Origin: a virus
Length of the DNA stretch: 33,543 nt
Direction: 5' to 3' (one strand)
Virus record (IMG/VR): IMGVR_UViG_3300007734_000598
Span: 1-33,543 of that record
Position numbers and translations under genes: made by a program. Positions 16,521 to 24,351 of the stretch are shown here, piece by piece. The notes under the pieces are model-generated. The model was not told where the DNA came from and ran no database searches. It saw only the letters and a list, made by a program, of their open reading frames with translations. How positions within the stretch are numbered: the stretch's first letter is position 1; each line of letters begins with the position of its first letter.

Positions 16521-18872
16521 TTACCCCATCAACCCCATCTGAGCAAACACTGACCTCAATCCTGCTTCAGCTGGCTCTCGCATTTGCGGAGTAAGTCCAG
16601 CGTAAGCCAGAGGATTTTCAAAGCTTGCATCACTCATTGTCAATGGACCAACTCCACCTGCGCGACCGTAGTTTAGTTCTCCGTATGTGCCCATTTGACC
16701 CATTGCGGTGTACTGCTGTGCTTTTAGATACTGCATTAGTGCCTGCAGTAGTACGGGGTCAATGCTATTTAGGTATCCCAGTCCAGCATTACTAAACTGC
16801 AGGTTGCTTCCCTCTCGAGCCACCTGAGAAATTGCGCTCAACGGGAACGCATTTCCGGATGGACTTCCCGTGGCTGGGGCAGGCACTGCAGGAATAGCTG
16901 GTTGCTGTTGTTGAGTCAATTGTTTCATCAACAAGTCCATATACTGCTGTGTCAACTGATCTTGCTTGGACTGCGATGATTGCAACAAAGCGAAAATCTC
17001 ATTCTCCCTAGTGCGGTCAGGCTCAGGGACTGGCTTGTTAAACATATTCTGCATATCTTGGTAACGCGCCATTTGTTCTGCCCAAGTGGTAGGTTCTGGC
17101 ACACCTGTATTTGCAGGCGGTGCCTGAAGAACTGGCGGTATTTCAATTGAAGCTGTTTTACCACCACCACCACCGCTTGCCGCCGCCGCCGCTGCTGCCG
17201 CTGCTTTTGCCGCAGCTGTTGCCGCTGGATTTTGATCTGGGCCTGCGTAGAAACCCTGAAGGTAACTTATTTGTTCTTGAGTAAATGTTGTTGGTCCTTT
17301 AGCCATCATTTCTTGTGTGTGCTGATCCATGATAGCTTCTACAGCTGCTTGCCTTTCTGGAGCTGACATCATAAACAGCCTGTTACCTATTTGTGTCATT
17401 AAAGGATCTTTTTCAGGATCATACGCCGTGGTAGTTCCCGCATTCCTATCTCTACTGTTCTTATTGTTAATGTATTCTTCCATGTAATTTCTACTAGATG
17501 GAGTGCTAAAGTCTTCGGAGGAAGTATTTCCTGAAGAAGGAAGGGGTCCTACAATAGGAGCGGCAGGAGGTGGAAAACTACCAGAATTTTGAACTGCTGT
17601 AGATGCGGCTGTTTGAGATGCAGATGGACCATAGTCTAACTTTGCATTTTCTCGTTCTTGTAAATTTGCTTTTGACACAGTGCTTAAACCACCAAGAACA
17701 GCTGCAAGCCCACCAGCCGCAGCTGCCGCTGGTGCCATCTCCCTCATTTTTTGTCCTAATGGTCTGCTTCCTGAGCGAATTGAATCAGGTTCTGAAGCTA
17801 AGTATTTAGCAAGACTATCACCTTGAACCGAATTTCTTGGCATCTTGCTACCTTTTATCATAGCTTTCAATTCGCTTGTTGAAGATGCGGGATATAGTTT
17901 TTTGAGTCTGCTAAGTTCCTTTGCGTCTTTTACTGCTTCGGCAGCTTTTTTAGCGGCCTCTGCTCTTATTTGGGCTGGTGTTAATTTTCCAGCTAGCTTA
18001 GCGGCTTTTGCCGCTGCTGCATCTGCTGTTGCTTTTGCTGCTGCCTCTGCTGCTGTCTTTGCTTTTAAGGCTGCTGATTGAGCGCCTACTTCTTTAACAA
18101 TTTTTCCTTCTACTCCAGGAGGATATATTCCTTGTGTAGCTAAATACTTACTTATAGATTCTCCGCTTGGTAGTACTTTTGCTAAGCCCGGATCAACACT
18201 AGATGCAGTTCTACCAAATTGCAAAAATTTAGCTACTGCTTTTGCTGCTGTTTCAGTAACAGGAGCACCTATTGTTTTCAATAGTTTTCCCATAGCACCC
18301 AAACCAATCGGCAATAACCCAAACGCAGCTGCCGTTCCTACGGCATAAGGATCTTTCTCATTTCGGAGTCCTTGCGTTATTTCGTAATCTTGCATCATAT
18401 TTTCCATAACAGCATCAATTCCGCCACCTGCCATAGATGTTAGAGGAAAAAAATCTGAAGCTATTCCCGGAACATTCCTCATAAATCCGGTGTACATATT
18501 TTGACCCATAGTTGGTTCTTTGACGGGTCCGGTGTACATAGGTACTGAACTTGCGTCTGTAGGATTGTTAGGATTAATACGAAGGTTTCCAGCAAGTTTT
18601 AAAGCGGCTGGAGAAGCAACTGTCATTGCCCGACCCATAGAAGGAGCAGGAGTTTTAGCAACTGGCAAAGGAGGGCGCACCATGTTTACTTTAGGCGCCG
18701 CTTTAGGTGGAGCTGCTATAGGAGTTGAATTTTTTAGTACCGTTCTTGCAGGCACAATCACTTTTTGGGGAGGAGCAGGAGCAACAACTGGGGGGCGTTT
18801 AGCGGCTTGCGCTTGCGCCATTTTGTCTTCTCCCGGCTTTCCTTTCTTAATTGGGGGTGTTTGAATAGCCAT
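16521..18872 (-). CDS. 783-residue Ala/Pro-rich virion protein
   Basis: I start this gene at ATG 18872-18870, one base after the portal stop, because GAGGA lies 7 bases upstream; a longer frame to 18908 only overlaps the portal. The N-terminal 80 residues are Pro/Ala-rich and contain VNMVRPPLPVA at residues 62-72, shared with two other virion-cluster proteins. Then come a Gly/Ala hydrophobic segment, a long Ala/Lys helix (AAAKAAKLAGKLTPAQIRAEAAKK region) ending in a LKKLYPASS motif, a short hydrophobic segment (AAAAAGGLAAVLGGLS), Ser/Asn linkers, an Ala/Gly run and a Gln-rich C-terminus. No enzyme motif was seen. It resembles an ejection or internal head protein. The next gene, the giant, begins 3 bases after its stop. 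Confidence 0.6.
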   Translation of the reverse strand: MAIQTPPIKKGKPGEDKMAQAQAAKRPPVVAPAPPQKVIVPARTVLKNSTPIAAPPKAAPKVNMVRPPLPVAKTPAPSMGRAMTVASPAALKLAGNLRINPNNPTDASSVPMYTGPVKEPTMGQNMYTGFMRNVPGIASDFFPLTSMAGGGIDAVMENMMQDYEITQGLRNEKDPYAVGTAAAFGLLPIGLGAMGKLLKTIGAPVTETAAKAVAKFLQFGRTASSVDPGLAKVLPSGESISKYLATQGIYPPGVEGKIVKEVGAQSAALKAKTAAEAAAKATADAAAAKAAKLAGKLTPAQIRAEAAKKAAEAVKDAKELSRLKKLYPASSTSELKAMIKGSKMPRNSVQGDSLAKYLASEPDSIRSGSRPLGQKMREMAPAAAAAGGLAAVLGGLSTVSKANLQERENAKLDYGPSASQTAASTAVQNSGSFPPPAAPIVGPLPSSGNTSSEDFSTPSSRNYMEEYINNKNSRDRNAGTTTAYDPEKDPLMTQIGNRLFMMSAPERQAAVEAIMDQHTQEMMAKGPTTFTQEQISYLQGFYAGPDQNPAATAAAKAAAAAAAAASGGGGGKTASIEIPPVLQAPPANTGVPEPTTWAEQMARYQDMQNMFNKPVPEPDRTRENEIFALLQSSQSKQDQLTQQYMDLLMKQLTQQQQPAIPAVPAPATGSPSGNAFPLSAISQVAREGSNLQFSNAGLGYLNSIDPVLLQALMQYLKAQQYTAMGQMGTYGELNYGRAGGVGPLTMSDASFENPLAYAGLTPQMREPAEAGLRSVFAQMGLMG

Positions 18873-18873
18873 G

Positions 18874-20895
18874 CTAGATTCCTCGTGGTGTGGGCGGTCG
18901 TTGCGCACGCCGCATTTGGTCTAAGATAAGTTCCTGCGGAATATCTGGTATCAAGTCTTGTGCTGTCATATCCATCTGTGATGGCATTACCTGAGATGAC
19001 ATGGCTCCGGGTGCCATGCCCAACTGTGGCATTGTAGCACCTTGTTGCGGCAACATGGGCATTGCTAGGGGATTTGGTGAAGCAATGCCACCACCCTGTT
19101 GCCCCTGCATCATCTGGACAAATTGAGCCATAGCTTCTGGGGAAGGTTGCCCACCACCCATATCGGGAGGAGCCATTCCCGGAGGAGCCATGCCGGGCTG
19201 AGGCATCTCAGGAGGAGGCGGTGGCATCATCTGTCCCATCATCTGCTGTTGCATCTGCTCTTGCATCTGCTCTTGCTGTATTTGCTTCTTGCGCTTCTCT
19301 GCCAGCTTGACCAAACTCTTGTTTTCGTCAAGCCACTGCTGTTCAGTTGCCATAGTAAGCATCTCTTGAATGTGCGGACTTACTTTAGGCAACATCTGTT
19401 CACGCACCCTGCGTGCAATCTCATCGTGGTTGTCCATCTCCAACACGCTTTCCAGAATAGAGCGGTCATCCAGCAATGGCTGGCCATCCACGCCCGGATT
19501 GCGGAACGCAGAAGCCAGCTGTGCCTTGACCATTCGGTCCTGCGGCATTTCTGGCTGTATCATCACCTCTACATGGTACCTGCCACCCACATCTTCCGGT
19601 TTGATTTCAATCAGTGTGGTGCGCTTGCCACTGCTACCACCAAGTTCTTTTGCAGTAATAGGAACGGTTAGTTTCAAACCATCCATGTCCCCAAACTTCT
19701 CAATAAGCTGGAGCTTGTGTCCAAAGTCCCAGCCAAGGGCTTGCTCTATTGATGTTTTCTTATCGTAGATTTTGTCCATCACTTGCGACAGCACCTGCGA
19801 CACGGCAAAGCCGCTCTGGAGATTGGCAGGCTCTGCGGCAAACGCCACCTCTGGGATACCGCCAATCTGCTCATCGGCACGCAGGAAGCTCATAAGCTGT
19901 TGCATCACTGCCGCGTTAGTGGTCGGGTTGAGAACCGTCACCTTTGCATCGGGCGGGATCTGCGTCTCCACGCCCACCACGCCGCTGTCAAGAATAACGG
20001 CTTGCCCTGTCGGAGACTGCACTAGCACCTTCGGGTAATAGTACAAGTCCACACCCGTTGCCATCTTGCTTGCCATGATGTACTGTTGCTTCAGGCTGTC
20101 CATAATCGGGCCCAGCACACTCTGGTACGCCCAGCGCATGTCGTTCAGCGGTGTGCCCATGCAGTGCGCTTCGCACAGCGGCACAAAGCCGTACTCGTGC
20201 TCGTTTACCCACACAAGCTGGTTGTCCACAAGCAGGGCGTTCCAGTTGCTGTCCCAATACTCAATTACTACTACACGCTTGTTGGGGTCATCTGGCAGTG
20301 TAATGTTGCGGGTTTTTCCCTTGTTCTCAAGTTCTTCCCTAATGTCCCAAGCAAAGCGTGTGTACTCTTTGGTGTACCAGCCAATGCCGCTTTCGCCCCA
20401 CACGCTGTAAATCTGGTTAGGGTCGTGCGCCATGGTGCGAATGGGCATGTACTCCCCGCCAATTGCTTTCACATCAAAGCGGGTCTCAATGCACCCGCGC
20501 CCACGCAACAGGAAGAAGTACACAAAATCCCTGTACACATTCTTTTTCATTTCCATGTTGAGGGCACGCTGATAACCAGTAAGCCACTGCTCAAGCTTTT
20601 CGCAAGCGCGTTGCTCGCCCTCTCCTGTGCTCTTGGGCACCACTTGAATTTGCTGGTTGGCGCGGATTTGGAGCAGTGTCAGGAACTTCTCCAGAATAGC
20701 ACGCGCACGGGCAGGGCGCGTAATGCGCGGCTTGCTGGATGTCATGCTGTCGCTTGTGTCGCGTGGCACATCGAAGTCTGCCTTCCACAACTTCTCCACT
20801 TCTGCACTAAAGCGCAAAGCTTCACCGTACTGCCCCTTGGCAAAACGGTGTTGCTTCAATACCCAATCAGCGTCTACTGGTTTTTCGTTTCTCAT
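18874..20895 (-). CDS. Portal protein
   Basis: This is a 673-residue protein with the length and layout of a portal. It has a helical start, a region YFFLLRGRGCIETRFDV and YMPIRTMAHDPNQIYSVW typical of portal wing domains, a long stem-like region with VLGPIMDSLKQQYIMASKMATG, and then ADEQIGGIPEVAFAAEPANLQSGFAVSQVLSQVMDKIYDKKTS in the clip/crown region. The C-terminal 130 residues are low complexity, rich in Met, Gln and Pro, with repeated MAPPGMAPP units; such tails can reach into the head or contact internal proteins. The gene is clearly more GC-rich than the genes on both sides. It starts at ATG two bases after the stop of the 586-residue gene. It forms the dodecameric vertex through which TerL pumps DNA. 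Confidence 0.82.
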   Translation of the reverse strand: MRNEKPVDADWVLKQHRFAKGQYGEALRFSAEVEKLWKADFDVPRDTSDSMTSSKPRITRPARARAILEKFLTLLQIRANQQIQVVPKSTGEGEQRACEKLEQWLTGYQRALNMEMKKNVYRDFVYFFLLRGRGCIETRFDVKAIGGEYMPIRTMAHDPNQIYSVWGESGIGWYTKEYTRFAWDIREELENKGKTRNITLPDDPNKRVVVIEYWDSNWNALLVDNQLVWVNEHEYGFVPLCEAHCMGTPLNDMRWAYQSVLGPIMDSLKQQYIMASKMATGVDLYYYPKVLVQSPTGQAVILDSGVVGVETQIPPDAKVTVLNPTTNAAVMQQLMSFLRADEQIGGIPEVAFAAEPANLQSGFAVSQVLSQVMDKIYDKKTSIEQALGWDFGHKLQLIEKFGDMDGLKLTVPITAKELGGSSGKRTTLIEIKPEDVGGRYHVEVMIQPEMPQDRMVKAQLASAFRNPGVDGQPLLDDRSILESVLEMDNHDEIARRVREQMLPKVSPHIQEMLTMATEQQWLDENKSLVKLAEKRKKQIQQEQMQEQMQQQMMGQMMPPPPPEMPQPGMAPPGMAPPDMGGGQPSPEAMAQFVQMMQGQQGGGIASPNPLAMPMLPQQGATMPQLGMAPGAMSSQVMPSQMDMTAQDLIPDIPQELILDQMRRAQRPPTPRGI

Positions 20896-20897
20896 AA

Positions 20898-22658
20898 TTA
20901 ATCGTCTAATGCTCTCCCGGGAAGGGCGGATATGGTAAATGGAATACCCAAATCTCTACTTTTTCTCATAAACTCTTTATGTGCGTTACTTGGGAATTCT
21001 CTTGACCTATCAGACATCCTATAAGTTATTCTTTCTACATCGTCTAAAGTCACTCCGTTGAGACCAGGAATTATCTGAGCCTCAGTATATTGCGGAAATA
21101 TTTTTGAGGGAAGCACTGGATCAAACATCCAAGGATGCACCCTTTGTCCAATTGCTGGTTCCAGTTCTGCTGCGTCAAGGGCCCCCCACGGAACGGGTTG
21201 TAATCCAGCATGAGCAGCAGAATCCCCAAATGTACCATAAGCATACTGTTTTATTAAGTCTTTTAATATCATTGTAACATTTCCATAACCAGCTGCTGAA
21301 TGATTTTGGTCATACTGATCTCCCGCCTGAAATTCCGGGTTCAAAGAAAAACCATAAGTTGGATATAACCTTGGGTCCATGCCTTCAATATCATGAACCG
21401 TAGATTCGTAAAATTGTCTCAATTTCCTATTATTATTTCCCATACTTATCATATTTGGATCATGTATATTTTTGAAAAGGTTATTTCGATAAACTTCTAG
21501 AGCATTAATAAATGGCAAATTTATTGCAATAGGTTGATCAAATTGTTGTTTAGCATTATCAAGCAGTAGTTGTTTCATTCTGTCTAGGTATTGAGTGTAC
21601 AACTGTGTTCCGCGTTCTGCGCTTGCTCTTTGTCCTAAAGTTAGAGGACCAACAGGTTCAGTGCTTAAGTTTCCCGAAAAAGTTGAGGTATCGCCATTTT
21701 GTCTTGTATATAAATTAATTGCTCCTGCTTTATGCGCATTGTCTACATCCAGTTTTTCTTGAGATGTAAGCCTTTTTAAAAATTCATGTACAAATCTTTG
21801 TCGAAATTCGGTCCGGCTATTATCTTTAAACGCATTATTAGTAGATAAACCTAATGTTTCACCTTGCAAATCAGGTCTTGTAAGAAAATTTGGTATTTGA
21901 TTTGTAAGAATATCTGCATTAAAAGCAGTGTCTATGTATCCGCTTATATCTACTCCAGTCAAATTTTTGACTGCGTTTACTATTTGCGGTTGACCAAACA
22001 CTCCTGCTAATTTTGTAAGTTCAAGTATTGTTTGACCAGCCATGCCAGCCGCACTTCCCTTACCCAATACATTTTTTACTGCAAAAGCAATCATAGATGC
22101 GCCACCTGCGGTTGCCAAAGCGTTTCCAGGAGCTGTAATCCCTTGTGTACCAGCAGTTTTTGCTGCTTGACCAACACCAGCAAATGCAGCCCCAATGGGT
22201 GCTCCATAAGCCATCAAATTAGTAACATTACCAAGGGTGTTTCCAAATTTGCTTATACCATCTTGTAAATTTTTATACGAATAATTTTCTGGGTTCAATA
22301 AAGATGCGGGGCCTTCAAAACCATACTTTGCGGCAAGTGGTTTAGTAAGAAGGTTGTATTGAATTTGTGGATCAAATATCTTTTCAAAGGGCATTTTCTG
22401 TATTCTGTCTCCTCCCCTGTCATTAGCGTTTACGGGATTTGAGGCAGTGTAAGGAGGATTAAAACCCATTGCACTTGGAGATCCAGACATTGGTTGAGGA
22501 GGAACAGCAACTGGCAAAGAGGGTTTCACCACATTTACTGTTGGCGCAACTTTAGGCACAACTGGCACGGCACTCCCACTAAAAAAGTTTCGATCAGCAG
22601 GATTGCCAGCAGGCTTTGCTACGGGTTTCTTTTCCGTGGGAGATGGGATTTGCGCCAC
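20898..22658 (-). CDS. 586-residue virion protein with shared Pro-rich N-terminus
   Basis: The start is GTG, 3 bases after the stop of a 22-codon ORF, so translation is probably coupled. The N-terminus MAQIPSPTEKK resembles MAQIPYSPGIK of the 262-residue protein, and residues 41-51 are VNVVKPSLPVA, the motif shared with the 783- and 275-residue proteins. Residues 150-245 alternate Gly/Ala hydrophobic segments (APIGAAFAGVGQAAKTAG, GGASMIAFAVKNVLGKG) that could be membrane-active. The C-terminal half is soluble, with aromatic-rich segments and ends in DRSREFPSNAHKEFMRKSRD. The local sequence is very AT-rich (14 of 60 G/C at 21421-21480) against the GC-rich portal. It is likely an internal or ejection protein. 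The biochemical function is unknown. Confidence 0.6.
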   Translation of the reverse strand: MAQIPSPTEKKPVAKPAGNPADRNFFSGSAVPVVPKVAPTVNVVKPSLPVAVPPQPMSGSPSAMGFNPPYTASNPVNANDRGGDRIQKMPFEKIFDPQIQYNLLTKPLAAKYGFEGPASLLNPENYSYKNLQDGISKFGNTLGNVTNLMAYGAPIGAAFAGVGQAAKTAGTQGITAPGNALATAGGASMIAFAVKNVLGKGSAAGMAGQTILELTKLAGVFGQPQIVNAVKNLTGVDISGYIDTAFNADILTNQIPNFLTRPDLQGETLGLSTNNAFKDNSRTEFRQRFVHEFLKRLTSQEKLDVDNAHKAGAINLYTRQNGDTSTFSGNLSTEPVGPLTLGQRASAERGTQLYTQYLDRMKQLLLDNAKQQFDQPIAINLPFINALEVYRNNLFKNIHDPNMISMGNNNRKLRQFYESTVHDIEGMDPRLYPTYGFSLNPEFQAGDQYDQNHSAAGYGNVTMILKDLIKQYAYGTFGDSAAHAGLQPVPWGALDAAELEPAIGQRVHPWMFDPVLPSKIFPQYTEAQIIPGLNGVTLDDVERITYRMSDRSREFPSNAHKEFMRKSRDLGIPFTISALPGRALDD

Positions 22659-22661
22659 TGT

Positions 22662-22730
22662 TTAGTCGCGCTCGTAGCGCGGAATGTAAGAGTCTAGTGT
22701 GCCCTTGTTTTTGTCAGGTGATTTAGCCAT
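22662..22730 (-). CDS. 22-residue micro-ORF carrying the SYIPRYER motif
   Basis: This ATG-started frame of 22 codons sits in the gap between the 262- and 586-residue genes. It starts 2 bases after the upstream stop with AAGGTAGG as ribosome site, and stops 3 bases before the next start. Its last 12 residues are TLDSYIPRYERD. The eight residues SYIPRYER are identical to residues 235-242 of the 275-residue protein encoded 1 kb upstream. The junction sequence AGGTAACTATGGC at its start is also the same as the one at the start of the 262-residue gene. It may be a real docking peptide, a duplicated gene end, or a remnant. Expression is not shown by the sequence alone. Confidence 0.5.
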   Translation of the reverse strand: MAKSPDKNKGTLDSYIPRYERD

Positions 22731-22732
22731 AG

Positions 22733-23521
22733 TTACCTACCTTGTATTGCTCCCCTACCGCCAAGTCCCGGATACTGCGGACCTTTCAAAACTTGAAGAA
22801 CTCCGTTGCGTAGCATCCAGTCTTGCATCGCTGTTTTTTGTTCTTGAGTTAAAAAAGGAATAGATCCCACCGCAGCTCCAAGAGTATTGTTGCGCATGTC
22901 CATAATACTGCGCCTTACATCTTCCTGAAACCCAAAAGGTTGACCTGCAGGATTTTGACCCCACATACGCGGATCGTAGTATTTACGGGCCATTCCAAAT
23001 CCTTCGTGCGCAAGACCTGCCAAAAATGTTGGAAGAAAACCATTTTCGGTTGCCATTTGCTCGGCAGTGCCTGAGTGTTTTAAAGCGTTCCATGCTGTGT
23101 TATCAGCATTTGAATTTCTATATTGAGGATATTTTGCACTCATTATTTTTGCATTTGGTTCATCGTATTTATTTTCCATTCTGGCGCGTTGCGAAGAAAT
23201 AAATTCATCCATAGAAACAGAAGGTTTGGGTACAGGAATGGGAACATACGGAGCAGCTCGTCTGGGTTGTGGGATTGCTGCATTATTTTTAAATTGGATT
23301 GCATTAGGAGTGGGTCCAATTCCGGGGGCTGGTGTTGGCAAGTCAACACGCCTGTTTGTTTCTGTAGGCATGGCAGCAGCTGTTGGAGCTATTGCTGTCG
23401 GTTTAGGAATAGCTGTAGCTGTAGATTTAGGAAAAATTTGTGTGGGCTTTACAAGGGGTTGTTGTGTGGGTTTTATTGGAAGTGGAGATTTTATTCCTGG
23501 AGAGTATGGGATCTGAGCCAT
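22733..23521 (-). CDS. 262-residue Pro-rich virion-cluster protein
   Basis: The first 105 residues are low complexity: MAQIPYSPGIKSPLPIKPTQQ, then Pro/Thr/Ala repeats and VPIPVPKPSVSMDEF. The C-terminal 150 residues are folded-looking and include ISSQRARMENKYDEPNAK, AWNALKHSG, a GLAHEGFGMARKYYDPRMWG segment and a C-terminal helix with TQEQKTAMQDWMLRNG. The N-terminal tail resembles that of the 586-residue protein. The stop codons of this gene and its upstream neighbour are preceded by the same GR end (QGR, KGR) encoded by GG-AGG or GGT-AGG, so each gene end supplies the ribosome site of the next. It is probably a minor virion or ejection protein. No enzyme motif was seen. Confidence 0.55.
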   Translation of the reverse strand: MAQIPYSPGIKSPLPIKPTQQPLVKPTQIFPKSTATAIPKPTAIAPTAAAMPTETNRRVDLPTPAPGIGPTPNAIQFKNNAAIPQPRRAAPYVPIPVPKPSVSMDEFISSQRARMENKYDEPNAKIMSAKYPQYRNSNADNTAWNALKHSGTAEQMATENGFLPTFLAGLAHEGFGMARKYYDPRMWGQNPAGQPFGFQEDVRRSIMDMRNNTLGAAVGSIPFLTQEQKTAMQDWMLRNGVLQVLKGPQYPGLGGRGAIQGR

Positions 23522-23523
23522 AG

Positions 23524-24351
23524 TTACCTCCCCTTTACTTTATTGGAACTTGTTACTGGTTTAACAACGGCTTTTACTGGCTCAACAGTTTTTGCTTTCC
23601 CAATATCACTGCCTGTAGCTTCCGCCCTTTCGTAACGCGGGATGTAAGAGTTGAGAGTGGGAGCAGCGGCGGCAGGGGCGGCGGCAGGGGCGGCGGCAGG
23701 GGCGGCTCTTTCACTGCCATACCCACCAAACAAAGAGTCTCCTCCTTGCGTTGCGGGGGCAGGAGATGCCGCTGGCAAAGATGGGCGCACCATGTTATAA
23801 ATTGGTGCAGCAGGAACACCACCAGCACCACCAGTGAGACCACCAGCGCCAGTGATGCCAGTAGTTGCGGCAGCGGCGGGAGCGGCGGGGGCGGCTGGGG
23901 CGGCGGGAGGAGGAGTAAGAGCGGGAGCGGGGGGACCAGCAGGGGGGCCAACATACGGACTGTCTTGCGACTCACCGCCACCACCGTAATAGTCCTGATA
24001 GTTACCAGCATAGTAATCCTGCATCTGGTCGTACTGCGGAGTGCTCATGTAGCTGTAGTAATCTTGCAGGGCTTTGTTGTACTCATCCTGCAACTTCTGC
24101 ATCTGCGCAAAAAAACCGGACTGGTCAATATTATCTTGTTGCACCTGTTGCGTAGACTGCATGTTGGGGCGTTGCATGAAACCTTCCGGAGTGGTGTGCA
24201 TAAAACGCATGCCCCGGTCAAAGTTACCGCCCCGGTCACGCACTGTGCTCCCCATCACAACATTGCGCCAGTTGCGACCGTAGCGTTTGTATAACGCAAG
24301 ATCGTTGGGGTCTGTCGGAATATCAGGGTCTATTGTTTCGTCTAAGAACAT
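23524..24351 (-). CDS. 275-residue low-complexity virion protein
   Basis: I use ATG 24351-24349, because GGGGAG lies 7 bases upstream; a GTG 15 bases earlier is the alternative. The gene overlaps the end of terL by 29 bases. Residues 1-60 are soluble (DETIDPDIPTDPNDLALYKRYG). Then come Gln/Asp/Tyr-rich repeats (YYSYMSTPQYDQMQDYYAGNYQ), Ala/Pro/Gly runs, YNMVRPSLPAA at 185-195, a 12-base tandem repeat coding AAP units, LNSYIPRYER at 233-242 and a Lys/Val tail ending in KGR. The two motifs are shared with neighbouring virion-cluster genes. The protein is mostly disordered and may be a linker or internal head protein. The function is unknown. Confidence 0.55.
   Translation of the reverse strand: MFLDETIDPDIPTDPNDLALYKRYGRNWRNVVMGSTVRDRGGNFDRGMRFMHTTPEGFMQRPNMQSTQQVQQDNIDQSGFFAQMQKLQDEYNKALQDYYSYMSTPQYDQMQDYYAGNYQDYYGGGGESQDSPYVGPPAGPPAPALTPPPAAPAAPAAPAAAATTGITGAGGLTGGAGGVPAAPIYNMVRPSLPAASPAPATQGGDSLFGGYGSERAAPAAAPAAAPAAAAPTLNSYIPRYERAEATGSDIGKAKTVEPVKAVVKPVTSSNKVKGR
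23668..23703. repeat. Three tandem copies of a 12-base GC-rich unit
   Basis: The unit GGCGGCAGGGGC is repeated exactly three times in register with the reading frame on the minus strand, coding Ala-Pro-Ala-Ala runs in the 275-residue protein. Related GGCGGCAGGGGC-like sequence also occurs near 11716 in the Pro/Ala linker of the giant gene. In-frame unit changes would lengthen or shorten the linker, so this is a likely length-variable site. Confidence 0.8.

Noticed and set aside
19099-20901. Long plus-strand frames opposite the portal gene
   Set aside because: They lie antisense to a clear portal gene and show low-complexity His/Leu/Arg composition that comes from its Met/Gln/Pro and GC-rich codons.
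23668-23703. 12-base tandem units as a CRISPR-like array
   Set aside because: There are no spacers; the units are contiguous and code Ala/Pro in frame.
23574-24294. Long frames overlapping the 275-residue gene, on both strands
   Set aside because: They are produced by the GC-rich Ala/Pro/Gly repeat; composition is repetitive Leu/Pro or Gly/Ser, with no plausible start context.
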